A DNA stretch of 15,544 nt, taken from contig MGRY01000027.1 of assembly GCA_001799045.1 (NCBI GenBank), positions 1 through 15,544 of the forward strand. The letters run 5' to 3'. Origin of the DNA: Deltaproteobacteria bacterium RIFCSPLOWO2_02_56_12. GTDB lineage: Bacteria > Desulfobacterota > Binatia > UBA9968. Position 1 is the stretch's first letter. Every line of letters starts with the position of its first letter. The notes beneath the pieces are model-generated. The model was not told where the DNA came from. It worked only from the letters and a program-made list of their open reading frames with translations, and ran no database searches. A program made the translations under genes and the position numbers. Below, one piece after another: positions 6,357 to 14,207 of this stretch.

Positions 6357-6680
6357 ATGCTTGTCGTTTCCCCGCTTATTGCCCTGGTGGTTGCCATTTC
6401 TGTATGGCTATTCGTCCGGCTCTCCCCGGTGGGTGCGGATGCCATCGCCGTTCGTCGCTTCAACCGCGCCTCGTTCGCGTTGTGTATCGTGGGTTGCCTC
6501 GCCATATTCGGGTGGGCTTACGCATCGCTGGCGGGAACGCCCGATTCCGCCTGGTGGCCCGTTATCGGGGCGCTCTATTGCACCGTTGCCGTGCCGCTTT
6601 TGTTCGTTATAGCGGCGCTGGTTCGGTCGCGCGTATGCCGCTCCGAAGTTGTCATTAAGGCAGTGCGCCCGCGACGGTAA
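6357..6680 (+). CDS. Small hypothetical membrane protein
   Basis: I do not recognise this 107-residue protein. It has three hydrophobic segments, about residues 3-21, 40-60 and 68-90. An amphipathic basic stretch (AVRRFNRASF) lies between the first two, and a basic tail ends RPRR, which suggests an inner-membrane protein. The nearest ribosome-binding-like sequence, AGGAG at 6338-6342, is 14 bases from the ATG, rather far, and sits in the loop of an inverted repeat. The gene is divergent from the MFS exporter and converges with the TPP enzyme gene. The hydrophobicity pattern and the absence of a better frame support a real gene. Confidence 0.6.
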   Translation: MLVVSPLIALVVAISVWLFVRLSPVGADAIAVRRFNRASFALCIVGCLAIFGWAYASLAGTPDSAWWPVIGALYCTVAVPLLFVIAALVRSRVCRSEVVIKAVRPRR

Positions 6681-6705
6681 GGCGCACCGCTACCTGTCTG
6701 CAATC

Positions 6706-8490
6706 TCAGCGCATCTGGCAGGCTACGTCCACTAAAGCGGGCTTGCCCTCTTTAACCACCTTGAGCGCGTCGCGCAGGACCTTCTTGAGATCACCGGGCT
6801 CCGTCACCGGTCCGGCGCCCCAGACCCCATAAGAACGCGCCAGAGAAGTAAAGTCCACCACCGGATCTTCGATCCGGATGCCGATGGTTTTGTTCTCCAC
6901 GGGTCTCCCTCTCAGCACGGCCATCCTCTCCTGGTGTTCCTCGTCGTTGTAGTAGGAGTGGTTGCTGCAGACGATTATGAGGAGAGGGATCTTATGATGC
7001 GCCGCTGTCCAAAGGCCGCTTGCAGTGAAGAGCATATCTCCATCAGGCTGGAGATCGACGCAGAGTTTGCCCGAGCCCTTGTGGGCCAGAGCGGCTCCCA
7101 GCGAGGCCGGGAGACCGTAGCCCAGACCGCCGCCTTTATATTTTCCCAGGATCTGATTGAACTTGCCGGCGGGTAGAAAGAAGTTCTCCCTGCCTGACGA
7201 GGTCCCGTTCGTAAGTACCCAGTCCTCGTTCTTAAGGAGCTCCGCCATCTCGCTGTACAGCCGGCTCGTGGAGATCGGCTTCTCATCCCACTTGGTCTTG
7301 GTCTGTTTATCCTGGGCCTCTACTCTCTCGGCATGGAGCTTCGCCCATTGCGCACGACGCTTCTCGATCTCGGCGTCCTTCTTCTTCAGCGCCTCTTTCT
7401 CGCCCTTCAAGCGCCTGACCAATTCAGGCAGAAAGACCGAGGTGTCCGCGAGGATGGAAAGATCCGTTTCGCGGAGCTTGTTGAAGTCGTGTGACCAGGC
7501 GCGCACCAGAAGATCGTCCAGACCGACGTTAATGATCTTGGCTGAGGAGGAAAGCAAAGGAATGGGCCGCCGGCGACCCTTCTCCTGGGCTCTCTGTGTG
7601 ACTCCTCCTTCCAGATCCGGGACATCGAGCGCGAGCACGAGATCGGTTTGGCCCAGGACCTTGTCCTGCATTCCAGTCAGGTTCAGCGGATGGTCTACGG
7701 GAAAGTTGAACCTGCCGAACTGGTCGAAGACCGGTATGGCGAGAAGCTCGGCAAGCTCGATCAGAGCCTTAAACCCCGCTTCCCTTCTTCCTACCCAGTC
7801 GGCGATGATCACCGGCGCCTTGGCCTCTACCAGCCAGCGGATGGTCTTTTCGAAACCTTCCTCCGGCGCCTGCATGGGAAGAGGGGCCGGATAGCGGTCC
7901 AGCGAAGGAAAGGGGATCTCACCGTCGAGCTTCTTTTCCTGCACCTCGCTGTCGTAGCAAATATAGACCGGCCCCATGGGATCGGTCGTGGCCAGACGGT
8001 AGGAACGGATGAAGGAATCGGCCACAGCCTCCACGCTGCCGGGCTGATCATCCCACTTGACAAAGTCCCGCACGAGATTTCCCTGAACCAGAGCCGTGTG
8101 AACCCAGTCGATCCAGGGTCGGCGCTGCGCCGCATCCATGGGACCGGTCCCGCCCATGACAATGACCGGCAAGCGATCGCACCAGGCGTTGTAGATGGCC
8201 ATGGAGGCGTGCTGCAGGCCGACGATATTATGGACCGCCGACGCCATCGGTCTCCCCTTCGCCCTGGCATAGCCCTGCGCCAAGGCCACCGTGATCTCTT
8301 CGTGCGGACAGAGAATAATCTCCGGCATGTGATTGCCGCCGTAGTTGACCAGAGAATCGTGCAAACCACGAAAGGTCGCTCCGGGATTGATGGCAATGTA
8401 CTCGATCTCAAATGCCTTGAGCATATCGACCACTACGTCCGACCCGTACTGGGGCCGGGGCCGCTCCGCCATTCTCGCTGCTTTACTCAT
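6706..8490 (-). CDS. Thiamine-diphosphate-dependent enzyme, decarboxylase/acetolactate synthase-like
   Basis: This 594-residue protein has the three-domain layout of TPP enzymes such as benzoylformate decarboxylase and acetolactate synthase. The N-terminal domain has CPHEE with E64 at the cofactor-activating position. H87 in AVHNIVG falls where benzoylformate decarboxylase has its active-site His, which acetolactate synthase lacks. The C-terminal domain carries the TPP/Mg motif, DGD (483-485) to N510. A charged helical stretch of about 40 residues (rich in EK and KK, around 370-410) joins the middle and C-terminal domains. The start at 8490 is chosen because GGAAGGAG lies eight bases upstream. 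A longer frame starting at 8550 lacks such a site and would begin inside the likely promoter. It is divergent from the M20-type gene, so both may serve one pathway. A 2-oxoacid substrate is inferred. Confidence 0.88.
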   Translation of the reverse strand: MSKAARMAERPRPQYGSDVVVDMLKAFEIEYIAINPGATFRGLHDSLVNYGGNHMPEIILCPHEEITVALAQGYARAKGRPMASAVHNIVGLQHASMAIYNAWCDRLPVIVMGGTGPMDAAQRRPWIDWVHTALVQGNLVRDFVKWDDQPGSVEAVADSFIRSYRLATTDPMGPVYICYDSEVQEKKLDGEIPFPSLDRYPAPLPMQAPEEGFEKTIRWLVEAKAPVIIADWVGRREAGFKALIELAELLAIPVFDQFGRFNFPVDHPLNLTGMQDKVLGQTDLVLALDVPDLEGGVTQRAQEKGRRRPIPLLSSSAKIINVGLDDLLVRAWSHDFNKLRETDLSILADTSVFLPELVRRLKGEKEALKKKDAEIEKRRAQWAKLHAERVEAQDKQTKTKWDEKPISTSRLYSEMAELLKNEDWVLTNGTSSGRENFFLPAGKFNQILGKYKGGGLGYGLPASLGAALAHKGSGKLCVDLQPDGDMLFTASGLWTAAHHKIPLLIIVCSNHSYYNDEEHQERMAVLRGRPVENKTIGIRIEDPVVDFTSLARSYGVWGAGPVTEPGDLKKVLRDALKVVKEGKPALVDVACQMR

Positions 8491-8538
8491 GGATGACTCC
8501 TTCCAAATAGAGATTCTTAACCGGCTGATTTCCAAAGG

Positions 8539-8567
8539 AACATAGTCCAAGGAGAAACCAGAGGCAA
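8539..8567 (-). promoter_or_regulatory. Candidate sigma-70 promoter for the TPP enzyme gene
   Basis: Read on the minus strand, TTGCCT (8567-8562) and TATGTT (8544-8539) are separated by exactly 17 bases. Each matches the consensus at four of six positions. The -10 element lies about 50 bases upstream of the chosen start codon at 8490. This also argues against the longer 5' extension of the gene. Confidence 0.35.
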
Positions 8568-8575
8568 GAGGCGCG

Positions 8576-8604
8576 TTGACCGGGCTGCGAGTCCGAAGTA
8601 AGGT
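8576..8604 (+). promoter_or_regulatory. Candidate sigma-70 promoter for the M20-type gene
   Basis: TTGACC (8576-8581) and TAAGGT (8599-8604) are 17 bases apart. The -10 element is a weak match (four of six). It lies 23 bases upstream of the ATG at 8628 and just before the ribosome-binding stretch. It is back to back with the candidate promoter for the divergent TPP enzyme gene. Confidence 0.3.
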
Positions 8605-8627
8605 AGGGTCCTAGAAAGGGATTGCCC

Positions 8628-9896
8628 ATGAAAAAAGATAAAAGTTACGACGAGCTTTTAGAACTGATCGAAAAAGATCGCGCGGAGCTGGTCGATCTCT
8701 GTCTCAGGCTGGGGAACACTCCCAGTCCCCACGCCAGGGAGAGAAGAGTCGGAGAAGCGGTCATCGATTGGCTCAACAAGAACGGCATCGTTGCCTTTCT
8801 CCAGTTCATAACCGAAGAGAGCGTTAACGCTGTCGGCGTGATCCCCGGCAGCGGCGACGGGACCAGCCTCATCTTCAACGCCCACATGGATACCGGACCG
8901 GAGCTGCCACCCGACGCCTCGGAGGCGCAGAGAAAAATCGAAGGGGCGTGGGCGGAGGGCGATCTCATCTTCGGCAAGGGGGTCATCAACGACAAGGCGC
9001 AGTTATGCGCCTTTATGATCGCCGCCAGGGCGATCAAAAGGTCCGGCTTTCGCCTCAAGGGAGATTTAACGATCACCGGCGTCGCCTTCGAGACCGGGAG
9101 TCCCTCAGTAGATGAGTTCCAGGGCATCAACTACCCCGGTGAAGGTTTCGGCACGAAATGGCTGGTTGATCGTGGTGTGACAGCGGATTACGCCCTGGTG
9201 GGCGAGACCTCGGGATTCGGCGTGGTAAAGGCCGAATGCGGCGCTGTGTGGCTGAAAATACGCGTGAAGGGAAGAGAGATTTACACTCCGAGGCTCGAAC
9301 GGGGCTCTTCTCTGAAAGAACATCCCAACGCCTTCTTAAAAACGGCCCATCTCCTTCTGGCCCTTGAAGAATGGGCAATTCAGTACGAGCAGAGAGAAAG
9401 GCATGAGTTTCCCGGCGGGACGATCATCCCCAAAGCGCAGGTGATCGAGGTGCGAGGAGAAGGAGGAGTCACACGCCCAAGTCCCCATTGTGATGTCTAC
9501 ATTGACGTGCGCCTGGTCCCCGGAAAAAAGCCGCTGACAATCAAGAAGGAAATCGAACGGCTAGTTCGCGCCTTGAATATTGACTGCGACGTCTCCGTCT
9601 TCCAATACTCACGCGGCTACATAGCAAAGAATGCGGAGCTATTGATATCGGCAATCGAAGAGGCCCACCGCTATGTCTTCGGGACAGAGCCGCCTGCCCC
9701 TCCATCCGCCGAGGTCAGCATGTGGCGCGACCTGAATGTCTTCAACGAGGTCGGCATCCCGTCGGTCTGTTACGGTCCGCCGAGACAGAGAGAGGCGATG
9801 AGCGGAGCGCAAAACCGGGCCATGAAAATTTCAGACCTTATCGCCGCAACCAAGGTTTACGCCCTCACCGCCCTAGCGCTCTGCGGGGTAGAATAG
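8628..9896 (+). CDS. M20-family (ArgE/DapE-like) metallohydrolase with altered active site
   Basis: The 422-residue protein has the fold and order of M20 amidohydrolases such as acetylornithine deacetylase, DapE and carboxypeptidase G2. HMD (H86, D88) and D122 in INDK match the first metal ligands, and E155 and E193 (VGET) match two more. By eye, however, three canonical positions differ. F154 stands where the catalytic general-base Glu of the Glu-Glu pair is expected. Y219 stands for the substrate-binding His of the dimerisation domain. Q395 stands for the last metal-binding His. The start is ATG 8628 with GAAAGGG upstream; a TTG six bases earlier is less likely. Deacylase activity is therefore uncertain: a divergent catalytic subgroup or a non-hydrolytic relative is possible. 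It is divergent from the TPP enzyme gene, and its stop is three bases from that of the binding-protein gene. Confidence 0.85.
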   Translation: MKKDKSYDELLELIEKDRAELVDLCLRLGNTPSPHARERRVGEAVIDWLNKNGIVAFLQFITEESVNAVGVIPGSGDGTSLIFNAHMDTGPELPPDASEAQRKIEGAWAEGDLIFGKGVINDKAQLCAFMIAARAIKRSGFRLKGDLTITGVAFETGSPSVDEFQGINYPGEGFGTKWLVDRGVTADYALVGETSGFGVVKAECGAVWLKIRVKGREIYTPRLERGSSLKEHPNAFLKTAHLLLALEEWAIQYEQRERHEFPGGTIIPKAQVIEVRGEGGVTRPSPHCDVYIDVRLVPGKKPLTIKKEIERLVRALNIDCDVSVFQYSRGYIAKNAELLISAIEEAHRYVFGTEPPAPPSAEVSMWRDLNVFNEVGIPSVCYGPPRQREAMSGAQNRAMKISDLIAATKVYALTALALCGVE

Positions 9897-9899
9897 CCC

Positions 9900-10907
9900 T
9901 TATTTAAAAAACCCTTCTCTTTCCAGCTTCCGCGCTATGCGTTCATCGGCCATATCCTCTATTTTAAGGCGCGAGAAGTTCGGATCGACTTTGCTGAGAA
10001 CGCGCTGGGCATTGAGCAGCCCTTCCCGGGTGGGAAAGATGCGACGCTCATAGAGACCCTTGATCATCTCGTACCCCGCTTCGGCATCCTCCATACGCTG
10101 CAAGCGCAGCCATTTGACCAGAGTCGCGATTACCGGCTTTTTGTTTGCCGGCTCCTGAAAATAGACGATCGCTTTAACGAAGGCCTTTAAGGTCTTCTCT
10201 GTGATTTCCTGGGATTGATCCAAAAAGCTCTTGCGGGCCAGGACACCGATTCCCTGATATGGGATGTCGACTTTGGCGAGATCGGCCAGTACCCGGTATC
10301 CCTGGCGTTGCACCATCTTGCTGAAGGTATAACCCAAATAGGCTGCGTCAACTGTCCCGGATAAAATAGACTGGGCTATGACAGACTGATCTCCTACAAT
10401 TCTAAACTGTATTTTGTCTCGCTCAGGTACCAAGCCCCATTTGTCGAGGGCCAACATCGTAAACATCCAGATCCCGCCGCCGATACTCTGCACGCCGAGA
10501 ATCTTGCCCTTGAGATCCGATGGGTTTGTGATCTTAGAGGAGACCACGAAGTCCCCGTCAAGCTTATTCACTATGCCGGCGATGAAGACCACATCCAACC
10601 CCCCTACCATAGCACCGAGGGTGGCGCCTGTGGCGGAGGCAATGTAGAAATGAGCATCGCCCGCGGCCAGAGCTGAAATGGCTATCGCTCCACTGCGCAC
10701 CTGCACGATCTGAGCGTCCAATCCCTGCTCCTCGAAGAAGTGCTGGTCCTTGGCAACGAAGAGAAAGCCGCTCCTCTCATTAAAGCCGGCAAAGGTAATG
10801 ACGACTTTTTGCAGCGGAGAGGCGGCATCGGCCCATGAAGCCCAAAAAGGGAGAGCAGCCAAAAGGCAGCCAAATAATATTGGATACACAGTGCGGGAGT
10901 TTGTCAT
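9900..10907 (-). CDS. Exported NMT1/SsuA-like ABC transporter substrate-binding protein
   Basis: This 335-residue protein is a periplasmic binding protein of the NMT1/THI5, SsuA and TauA type. These bind aromatic, sulfonate-like or thiamine-precursor ligands for ABC importers. The N-terminus is a signal peptide (about residues 1-28: basic start, hydrophobic core, cleavage after ADA). The mature protein starts with a typical VVITFAGFNERSGFLFVAKDQHFFEEQGL-type first lobe (quoted in part), then ALAAGDAHFYIAS and a PSDLKGKILGV box. The start at 10907 is set by a perfect AAGGAGG upstream; a longer frame to 10964 has no support. No permease or ATPase gene lies in the window, so it is an orphan here. 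The ligand cannot be predicted. Confidence 0.88.
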   Translation of the reverse strand: MTNSRTVYPILFGCLLAALPFWASWADAASPLQKVVITFAGFNERSGFLFVAKDQHFFEEQGLDAQIVQVRSGAIAISALAAGDAHFYIASATGATLGAMVGGLDVVFIAGIVNKLDGDFVVSSKITNPSDLKGKILGVQSIGGGIWMFTMLALDKWGLVPERDKIQFRIVGDQSVIAQSILSGTVDAAYLGYTFSKMVQRQGYRVLADLAKVDIPYQGIGVLARKSFLDQSQEITEKTLKAFVKAIVYFQEPANKKPVIATLVKWLRLQRMEDAEAGYEMIKGLYERRIFPTREGLLNAQRVLSKVDPNFSRLKIEDMADERIARKLEREGFFK

Positions 10908-11445
10908 CCGAGCCTCCTTGTTTCCCAGGACGCGATTCTCCGACTTCGCTCGTTCGGTTGTCAAGACAATTTTTGTTTCCCGTTAAAAGTAAAAGGTGGT
11001 CTTACCTCGGGAAGAAAGCCTTCCGGCCTGAGGCAATAGGCCTGTGCCTTGAGGGCCACCGCACCAACCCCATCAGGTGGGCTCTCCAACGGTCTGGGCC
11101 TGCCTTCAATCTCTTCGTCCCTGTGCCTCAGTCCTTCAGGCTTCCTCCCCTCGAAGACCCTACAAGACTGCCAGGCGGAGGGGGCCTGTCCCGAAGAAAG
11201 GGAGACGTCCGAAACTGAATTGACTCAGAGAGAACAGACAGATCACGCTAAGAGATGGGGGCAGAGAAGCAGAGGCCCATCGGCTCCCGCTGAGGGGCAG
11301 GTCCCCTCCGCTTCTACTTGCAACCGCACTTTCTGATGAAGAGCTGAGAATTTTCCGCTAAAATCGAAATTGAAGCCGGGCATTCTCTGTGTTAAGGGAT
11401 AGGATGTTGACCTGAATTTTAAGCGAAGATAAGGAGGGCTAGACT
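10908..11445. other. 538-base intergenic region without a recognisable gene
   Basis: This is the space between two divergent starts. The frames that stay open across it (for example 11049-11336 on the plus strand) have no protein-like composition, no ribosome-binding site and no family resemblance. Small hairpins are visible, the best being GAGGGG (11292-11297) with CCCCTC (11303-11308) around a five-base loop. No tRNA cloverleaf or T-run terminator was found. The last 30 bases hold AAGGAGGG (about 11430-11437), the ribosome-binding site of the VOC gene. TTGACC (11408-11413) could be part of a promoter but has no well-placed -10 partner. Confidence 0.5.
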
Positions 11446-11943
11446 ATGGCCATCAAGATAAAAAGGACCGGCCATCTGGTGCTGCGGGTAAAAGATCTCG
11501 AACGCTCGAAACGCTTTTTCACCGAAGTCCTGGGTCTTCCCCTGGTTGGGGATAACGGCAAAGGGATGCTCTTCTTCAGCCCTGACGTAAAAGACAACCA
11601 TCACGTGCTGGCGATCCGTCAAGCAAACGATGGCGCGCCCCTCCCCGATCCGGATCAGGTGGGCATGGAGCACGTCGCCTATGAACTCGCTTCTTTCGCC
11701 GAGCTTCAGGAAGCCTACCGGATCTTCAAAGAGAACAACGTGAAGATCCGCCACGCGGTCTTCCACGGAATCACCAAAAGCATCTACTTCTATGATCCCG
11801 ACGGGAACATGCTTGAGGTCTATTGCAATGTTCCCCCTGAAGAGTACCGCAAAAGCGTTCCTAATCCTTACAGCCTCTACGGAGATATAACGGCCGAGCT
11901 GGTGGGTAAAATCCCTCAAAAGCCCGGCACCGCGGCGCCGTGA
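11446..11943 (+). CDS. VOC-superfamily metalloprotein (glyoxalase/extradiol dioxygenase-like)
   Basis: The 165-residue protein is a single vicinal-oxygen-chelate unit with two beta-alpha-beta-beta-beta modules. GHLVLRVKDLERSKRFF (residues 9-25) is the first module, with H10 a metal ligand. MEHVAYEL with H77 starts the second, and DPDGNMLEVY with E125 ends it, giving the classical His-His-Glu set; H53 or H54 may also contribute. Similarity by eye is closest to catechol 2,3-dioxygenase-like VOC proteins, but glyoxalase or resistance-type members have the same signature. The start is secured by AAGGAGGG at good spacing. It is followed in the same direction by the TAXI-like gene after 56 bases that contain a palindrome, so the two are probably co-transcribed. 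The reaction is unknown. Confidence 0.88.
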   Translation: MAIKIKRTGHLVLRVKDLERSKRFFTEVLGLPLVGDNGKGMLFFSPDVKDNHHVLAIRQANDGAPLPDPDQVGMEHVAYELASFAELQEAYRIFKENNVKIRHAVFHGITKSIYFYDPDGNMLEVYCNVPPEEYRKSVPNPYSLYGDITAELVGKIPQKPGTAAP

Positions 11944-11949
11944 CGTAGG

Positions 11950-11970
11950 GGGCAGGTTTTAAACCTGCCC
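11950..11970. repeat. Perfect palindrome between the VOC and TAXI-like genes
   Basis: GGGCAGGTTT (11950-11959) and AAACCTGCCC (11961-11970) are perfect ten-base arms around a single T. The RNA would need to open a few A-U pairs to form a hairpin, leaving a strong G-C stem. No T-run follows, so it is not a typical terminator. It may instead be a REP-like dispersed unit or an mRNA-stabilising structure between two co-transcribed genes. Confidence 0.7.
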
Positions 11971-11999
11971 TTACAGCTAACCACCACAGGAGGTAAATG

Positions 12000-12962
12000 A
12001 TGGAGCCACTGCCGCGAGGGGCTAATTTTCAGCGCACCAAGTTTCTCTGGGAGATCGGCCTGCACATCGCGGGCGATCCCAACACGCCGTACTACGGAAA
12101 TCGTGACATGTGCATCGTTATCGGCAGCGGCTCGGGCGATAATTTTCGGCCTTGGTTAAGAATGGCCACGGGATCACCCCATCTCGCTCACGCCGTATGC
12201 CGCGGCGAGCTGGAGATGGCGATGGTCAATCCCTCCGGTTTCCTCACCCAGGCCTATCGAGGGACCGGTTTATTCCCTGAGCCGCTTCCCGTGCGGGTCA
12301 TCGCCAACTACCCCTCCTGGGACCGCTTCGTCTATATGTTGCACCCGCGCACCGGCCTCAAATCTCTCGCCGAGATCATAGAGAAGCGCTATCCGCTCCG
12401 GCTTTCCATCCGCGAAGATAAGACCCACTCGACGCGCGTACTGGTAGATCAGACGTTGGCTGTTTACGGTTTCACGCTCGCCGACCTCGAATCCTGGGGC
12501 GGCAGTTTGCAACTGAACGGGGGTCCCGGAGATCAGCGGCGCTTGGACGCCCTGCATGCGGGAACGATCGACGCGATCTTCGATGAAGGGCTTGTGCTCT
12601 GGTTTGATGAGGCGCTCGCGGCTGGCATGGAGCCGATCCCGCTCGAGGAATCCGTGCTGAAGAAACTGGAGGCAATCGGCTGGCGGCGGGTCGTAATCCC
12701 TGCAGGCCGTTATCCCCATCTTAAGTCCGACCACATGTGCTTGGATTACAGCGCCTGGCCGCTCTACACGAGAGCATCATTGCCGGATGAGGATGCCTAT
12801 AAGGTCTGTGAAGCCATTCATGCGCGCGAAAAGGAAATCTACTGGGAAGACTCATACACTGGAATTGGCCAGTTAGGAGAAGAAACCGAGGCAACTCCGA
12901 TGGACGTCCCTCTGCATCCCGGGGCAGCCAAGTGGTATCGAGAGCACGGATTCAAAGTCTGA
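12000..12962 (+). CDS. TAXI-like TRAP solute receptor homologue without signal peptide
   Basis: The 320-residue protein resembles the TAXI family of TRAP transporter solute receptors in its ligand-binding part. There is an early GSGSGDNFRPWLRMATG (residues 42-58), then the family-style statement of a receptor lobe, RGELEMAMVNPSG, and a hinge region with RLDALHAGTIDAIFDEG. Unlike true TAXI proteins it has no N-terminal hydrophobic signal; the first 20 residues are polar or mixed (MEPLPRGANFQ). It should therefore stay in the cytoplasm unless the start is misjudged. AGGAGG (11988-11993) fits the ATG at 12000 (six-base spacing) better than the ATG at 11997. No TRAP permease lies nearby. It may act as a ligand-binding or enzymatic relative alongside the VOC protein. 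The function is unknown. Confidence 0.78.
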   Translation: MEPLPRGANFQRTKFLWEIGLHIAGDPNTPYYGNRDMCIVIGSGSGDNFRPWLRMATGSPHLAHAVCRGELEMAMVNPSGFLTQAYRGTGLFPEPLPVRVIANYPSWDRFVYMLHPRTGLKSLAEIIEKRYPLRLSIREDKTHSTRVLVDQTLAVYGFTLADLESWGGSLQLNGGPGDQRRLDALHAGTIDAIFDEGLVLWFDEALAAGMEPIPLEESVLKKLEAIGWRRVVIPAGRYPHLKSDHMCLDYSAWPLYTRASLPDEDAYKVCEAIHAREKEIYWEDSYTGIGQLGEETEATPMDVPLHPGAAKWYREHGFKV

Positions 12963-12986
12963 ATTTCTCCGTACTTTTCGACAAAG

Positions 12987-14168
12987 CTATCCACCTTTCG
13001 CGGCGCCTCTCTTGCTCGCCCACACGCCTATGGCGGCGAGAACAGCGCAGGCCATGGAAAATAAGAAAGCGGCAAAGTAGCTTTTGGTGGCATCGAAAAT
13101 AAAGCCACCGATCCAGGCTCCGAATCCACCTCCAATTCCAACGCTCAGCGTGAAATAGCCGTAGATAGCGCCGAAACTCTTGCCGAGAAACAGATCGGCG
13201 GAAATAGCGGAAAGTACCAGGGCACGCGACCCCTGTCCCAGGCCATAAAATAGCGCATAGGCATAGAGAAGCCCCGGAGACGAATCATCATGCAGAACCA
13301 AAAGGGCCGTTATGCCGATCAACGATGTTGCCTGCACCCAGGCAAAGACGGTCTCGTTCTTCATGACGTCGGTGAGATATCCGAAGAGGAGACGGCCAAA
13401 GATACTGACGACGCCCATCAGCCCGAATATCGACGCCGCAAAGAGCTTCGGGTAGCCGACATCCACCGCGTGCGCGATCTGGTGCGTCAGCACGATCTGA
13501 TTGCCGACGCTGGCAAGGATGCGCGAACCAAAGAGGAGCCAGAAAGTGGAGCTTCTTAGGGCCTGCTTGACCGTCCAATCTGTTGGATTTTCTGTCTGCG
13601 GCGGGGCAGGCGCTCCCGACATTTTTGACCCCGGAGTGAAAAGGAGCGGCACCGGAGGTATCACCAAAAGGGCGGCGACGACCGCGAACCCTACGTAAGC
13701 TAGAGACCATCCCCAGTTGCCAATCATAATCTGGGCAAGCGGGACCAGAAGCATGATCCCAAGTCCCCCTCCCATCCAGGCCAGACCCAGCGCTGTTCCC
13801 CGATACTGGGAGAATTCCCGTGACAGGATAGCGACATGGGGAACCATTCCGATCAGCGCAAGCCCTAAAGCCGTCACCACACCCATCCATAGATAAAGCT
13901 CCCAGATGGAAGACACGGTTGAGGTAAGCGCCAGGCCAAGCGCCAGCACGGACCCGCCCAAAATCAGGGTTCGACGCGGTCCCAGACGATCGATAAGAGA
14001 ACCGGCGAAAGGAAATGAGATGCCTTCTGAGATAATCTGCAGAGAGATAGCGCTTGCCGTCGCTGCCCGGGACCAGCCGAAGGCCTCAATAAGGGCGACA
14101 TAAAAAACTCCAAAGCTTCCGGAGATTCCTCGACTCACGGCGATATGGAGGAACGCCAGGGCAACCAA
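12987..14168 (-). CDS. MFS transporter, oxalate/formate antiporter (OFA) or monocarboxylate type
   Basis: This carrier of at least 393 residues has about twelve membrane helices and the signature of the OFA/monocarboxylate branch of the Major Facilitator Superfamily. GSFGVFYVALIEAFGWSRA follows the first helix, and GSLIDRLGPRR is the A-motif loop. A central hydrophilic loop (GSKMSGAPAPPQTENPTDW) separates the halves. The coordinates use a TTG start at 14168. The frame stays open upstream to the TAG that ends the threonine synthase gene (14208-14210) and would add STIKRYG before the first helix. Relatives usually begin with such an RYGW-like stretch, so the real start is probably at a non-ATG codon between 14168 and 14207. 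It is likely co-transcribed and translationally coupled with the upstream synthase gene. The substrate is probably a small organic acid (inference). Confidence 0.86.
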   Translation of the reverse strand: MVALAFLHIAVSRGISGSFGVFYVALIEAFGWSRAATASAISLQIISEGISFPFAGSLIDRLGPRRTLILGGSVLALGLALTSTVSSIWELYLWMGVVTALGLALIGMVPHVAILSREFSQYRGTALGLAWMGGGLGIMLLVPLAQIMIGNWGWSLAYVGFAVVAALLVIPPVPLLFTPGSKMSGAPAPPQTENPTDWTVKQALRSSTFWLLFGSRILASVGNQIVLTHQIAHAVDVGYPKLFAASIFGLMGVVSIFGRLLFGYLTDVMKNETVFAWVQATSLIGITALLVLHDDSSPGLLYAYALFYGLGQGSRALVLSAISADLFLGKSFGAIYGYFTLSVGIGGGFGAWIGGFIFDATKSYFAAFLFSMACAVLAAIGVWASKRGAAKGG

Positions 14169-14207
14169 GCCGTATCGCTTAATCGTAGATGTGTTTAACT
14201 TCAGCAG

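Noticed and set aside
7157..8496. Two long plus-strand frames opposite the TPP enzyme gene
   Set aside because: Their compositions (Ser/Arg-rich or His/Arg-rich) are typical antisense products, and the minus-strand gene has clear TPP-enzyme motifs and a strong ribosome-binding site.
8491..8550. Twenty-codon N-terminal extension of the TPP enzyme
   Set aside because: The internal ATG at 8490 has a near-perfect ribosome-binding site, and the extension overlaps the space after a plausible promoter with no signal of its own.
11292..11308. Hairpin GAGGGG/CCCCTC considered as a terminator
   Set aside because: No T-run follows, and no gene on either strand ends near it.
10835..11336. Plus-strand open frames in the large intergenic region
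   Set aside because: Not protein-like, no start signals, and they overlap the signal-peptide coding end and promoter region of the binding-protein gene.
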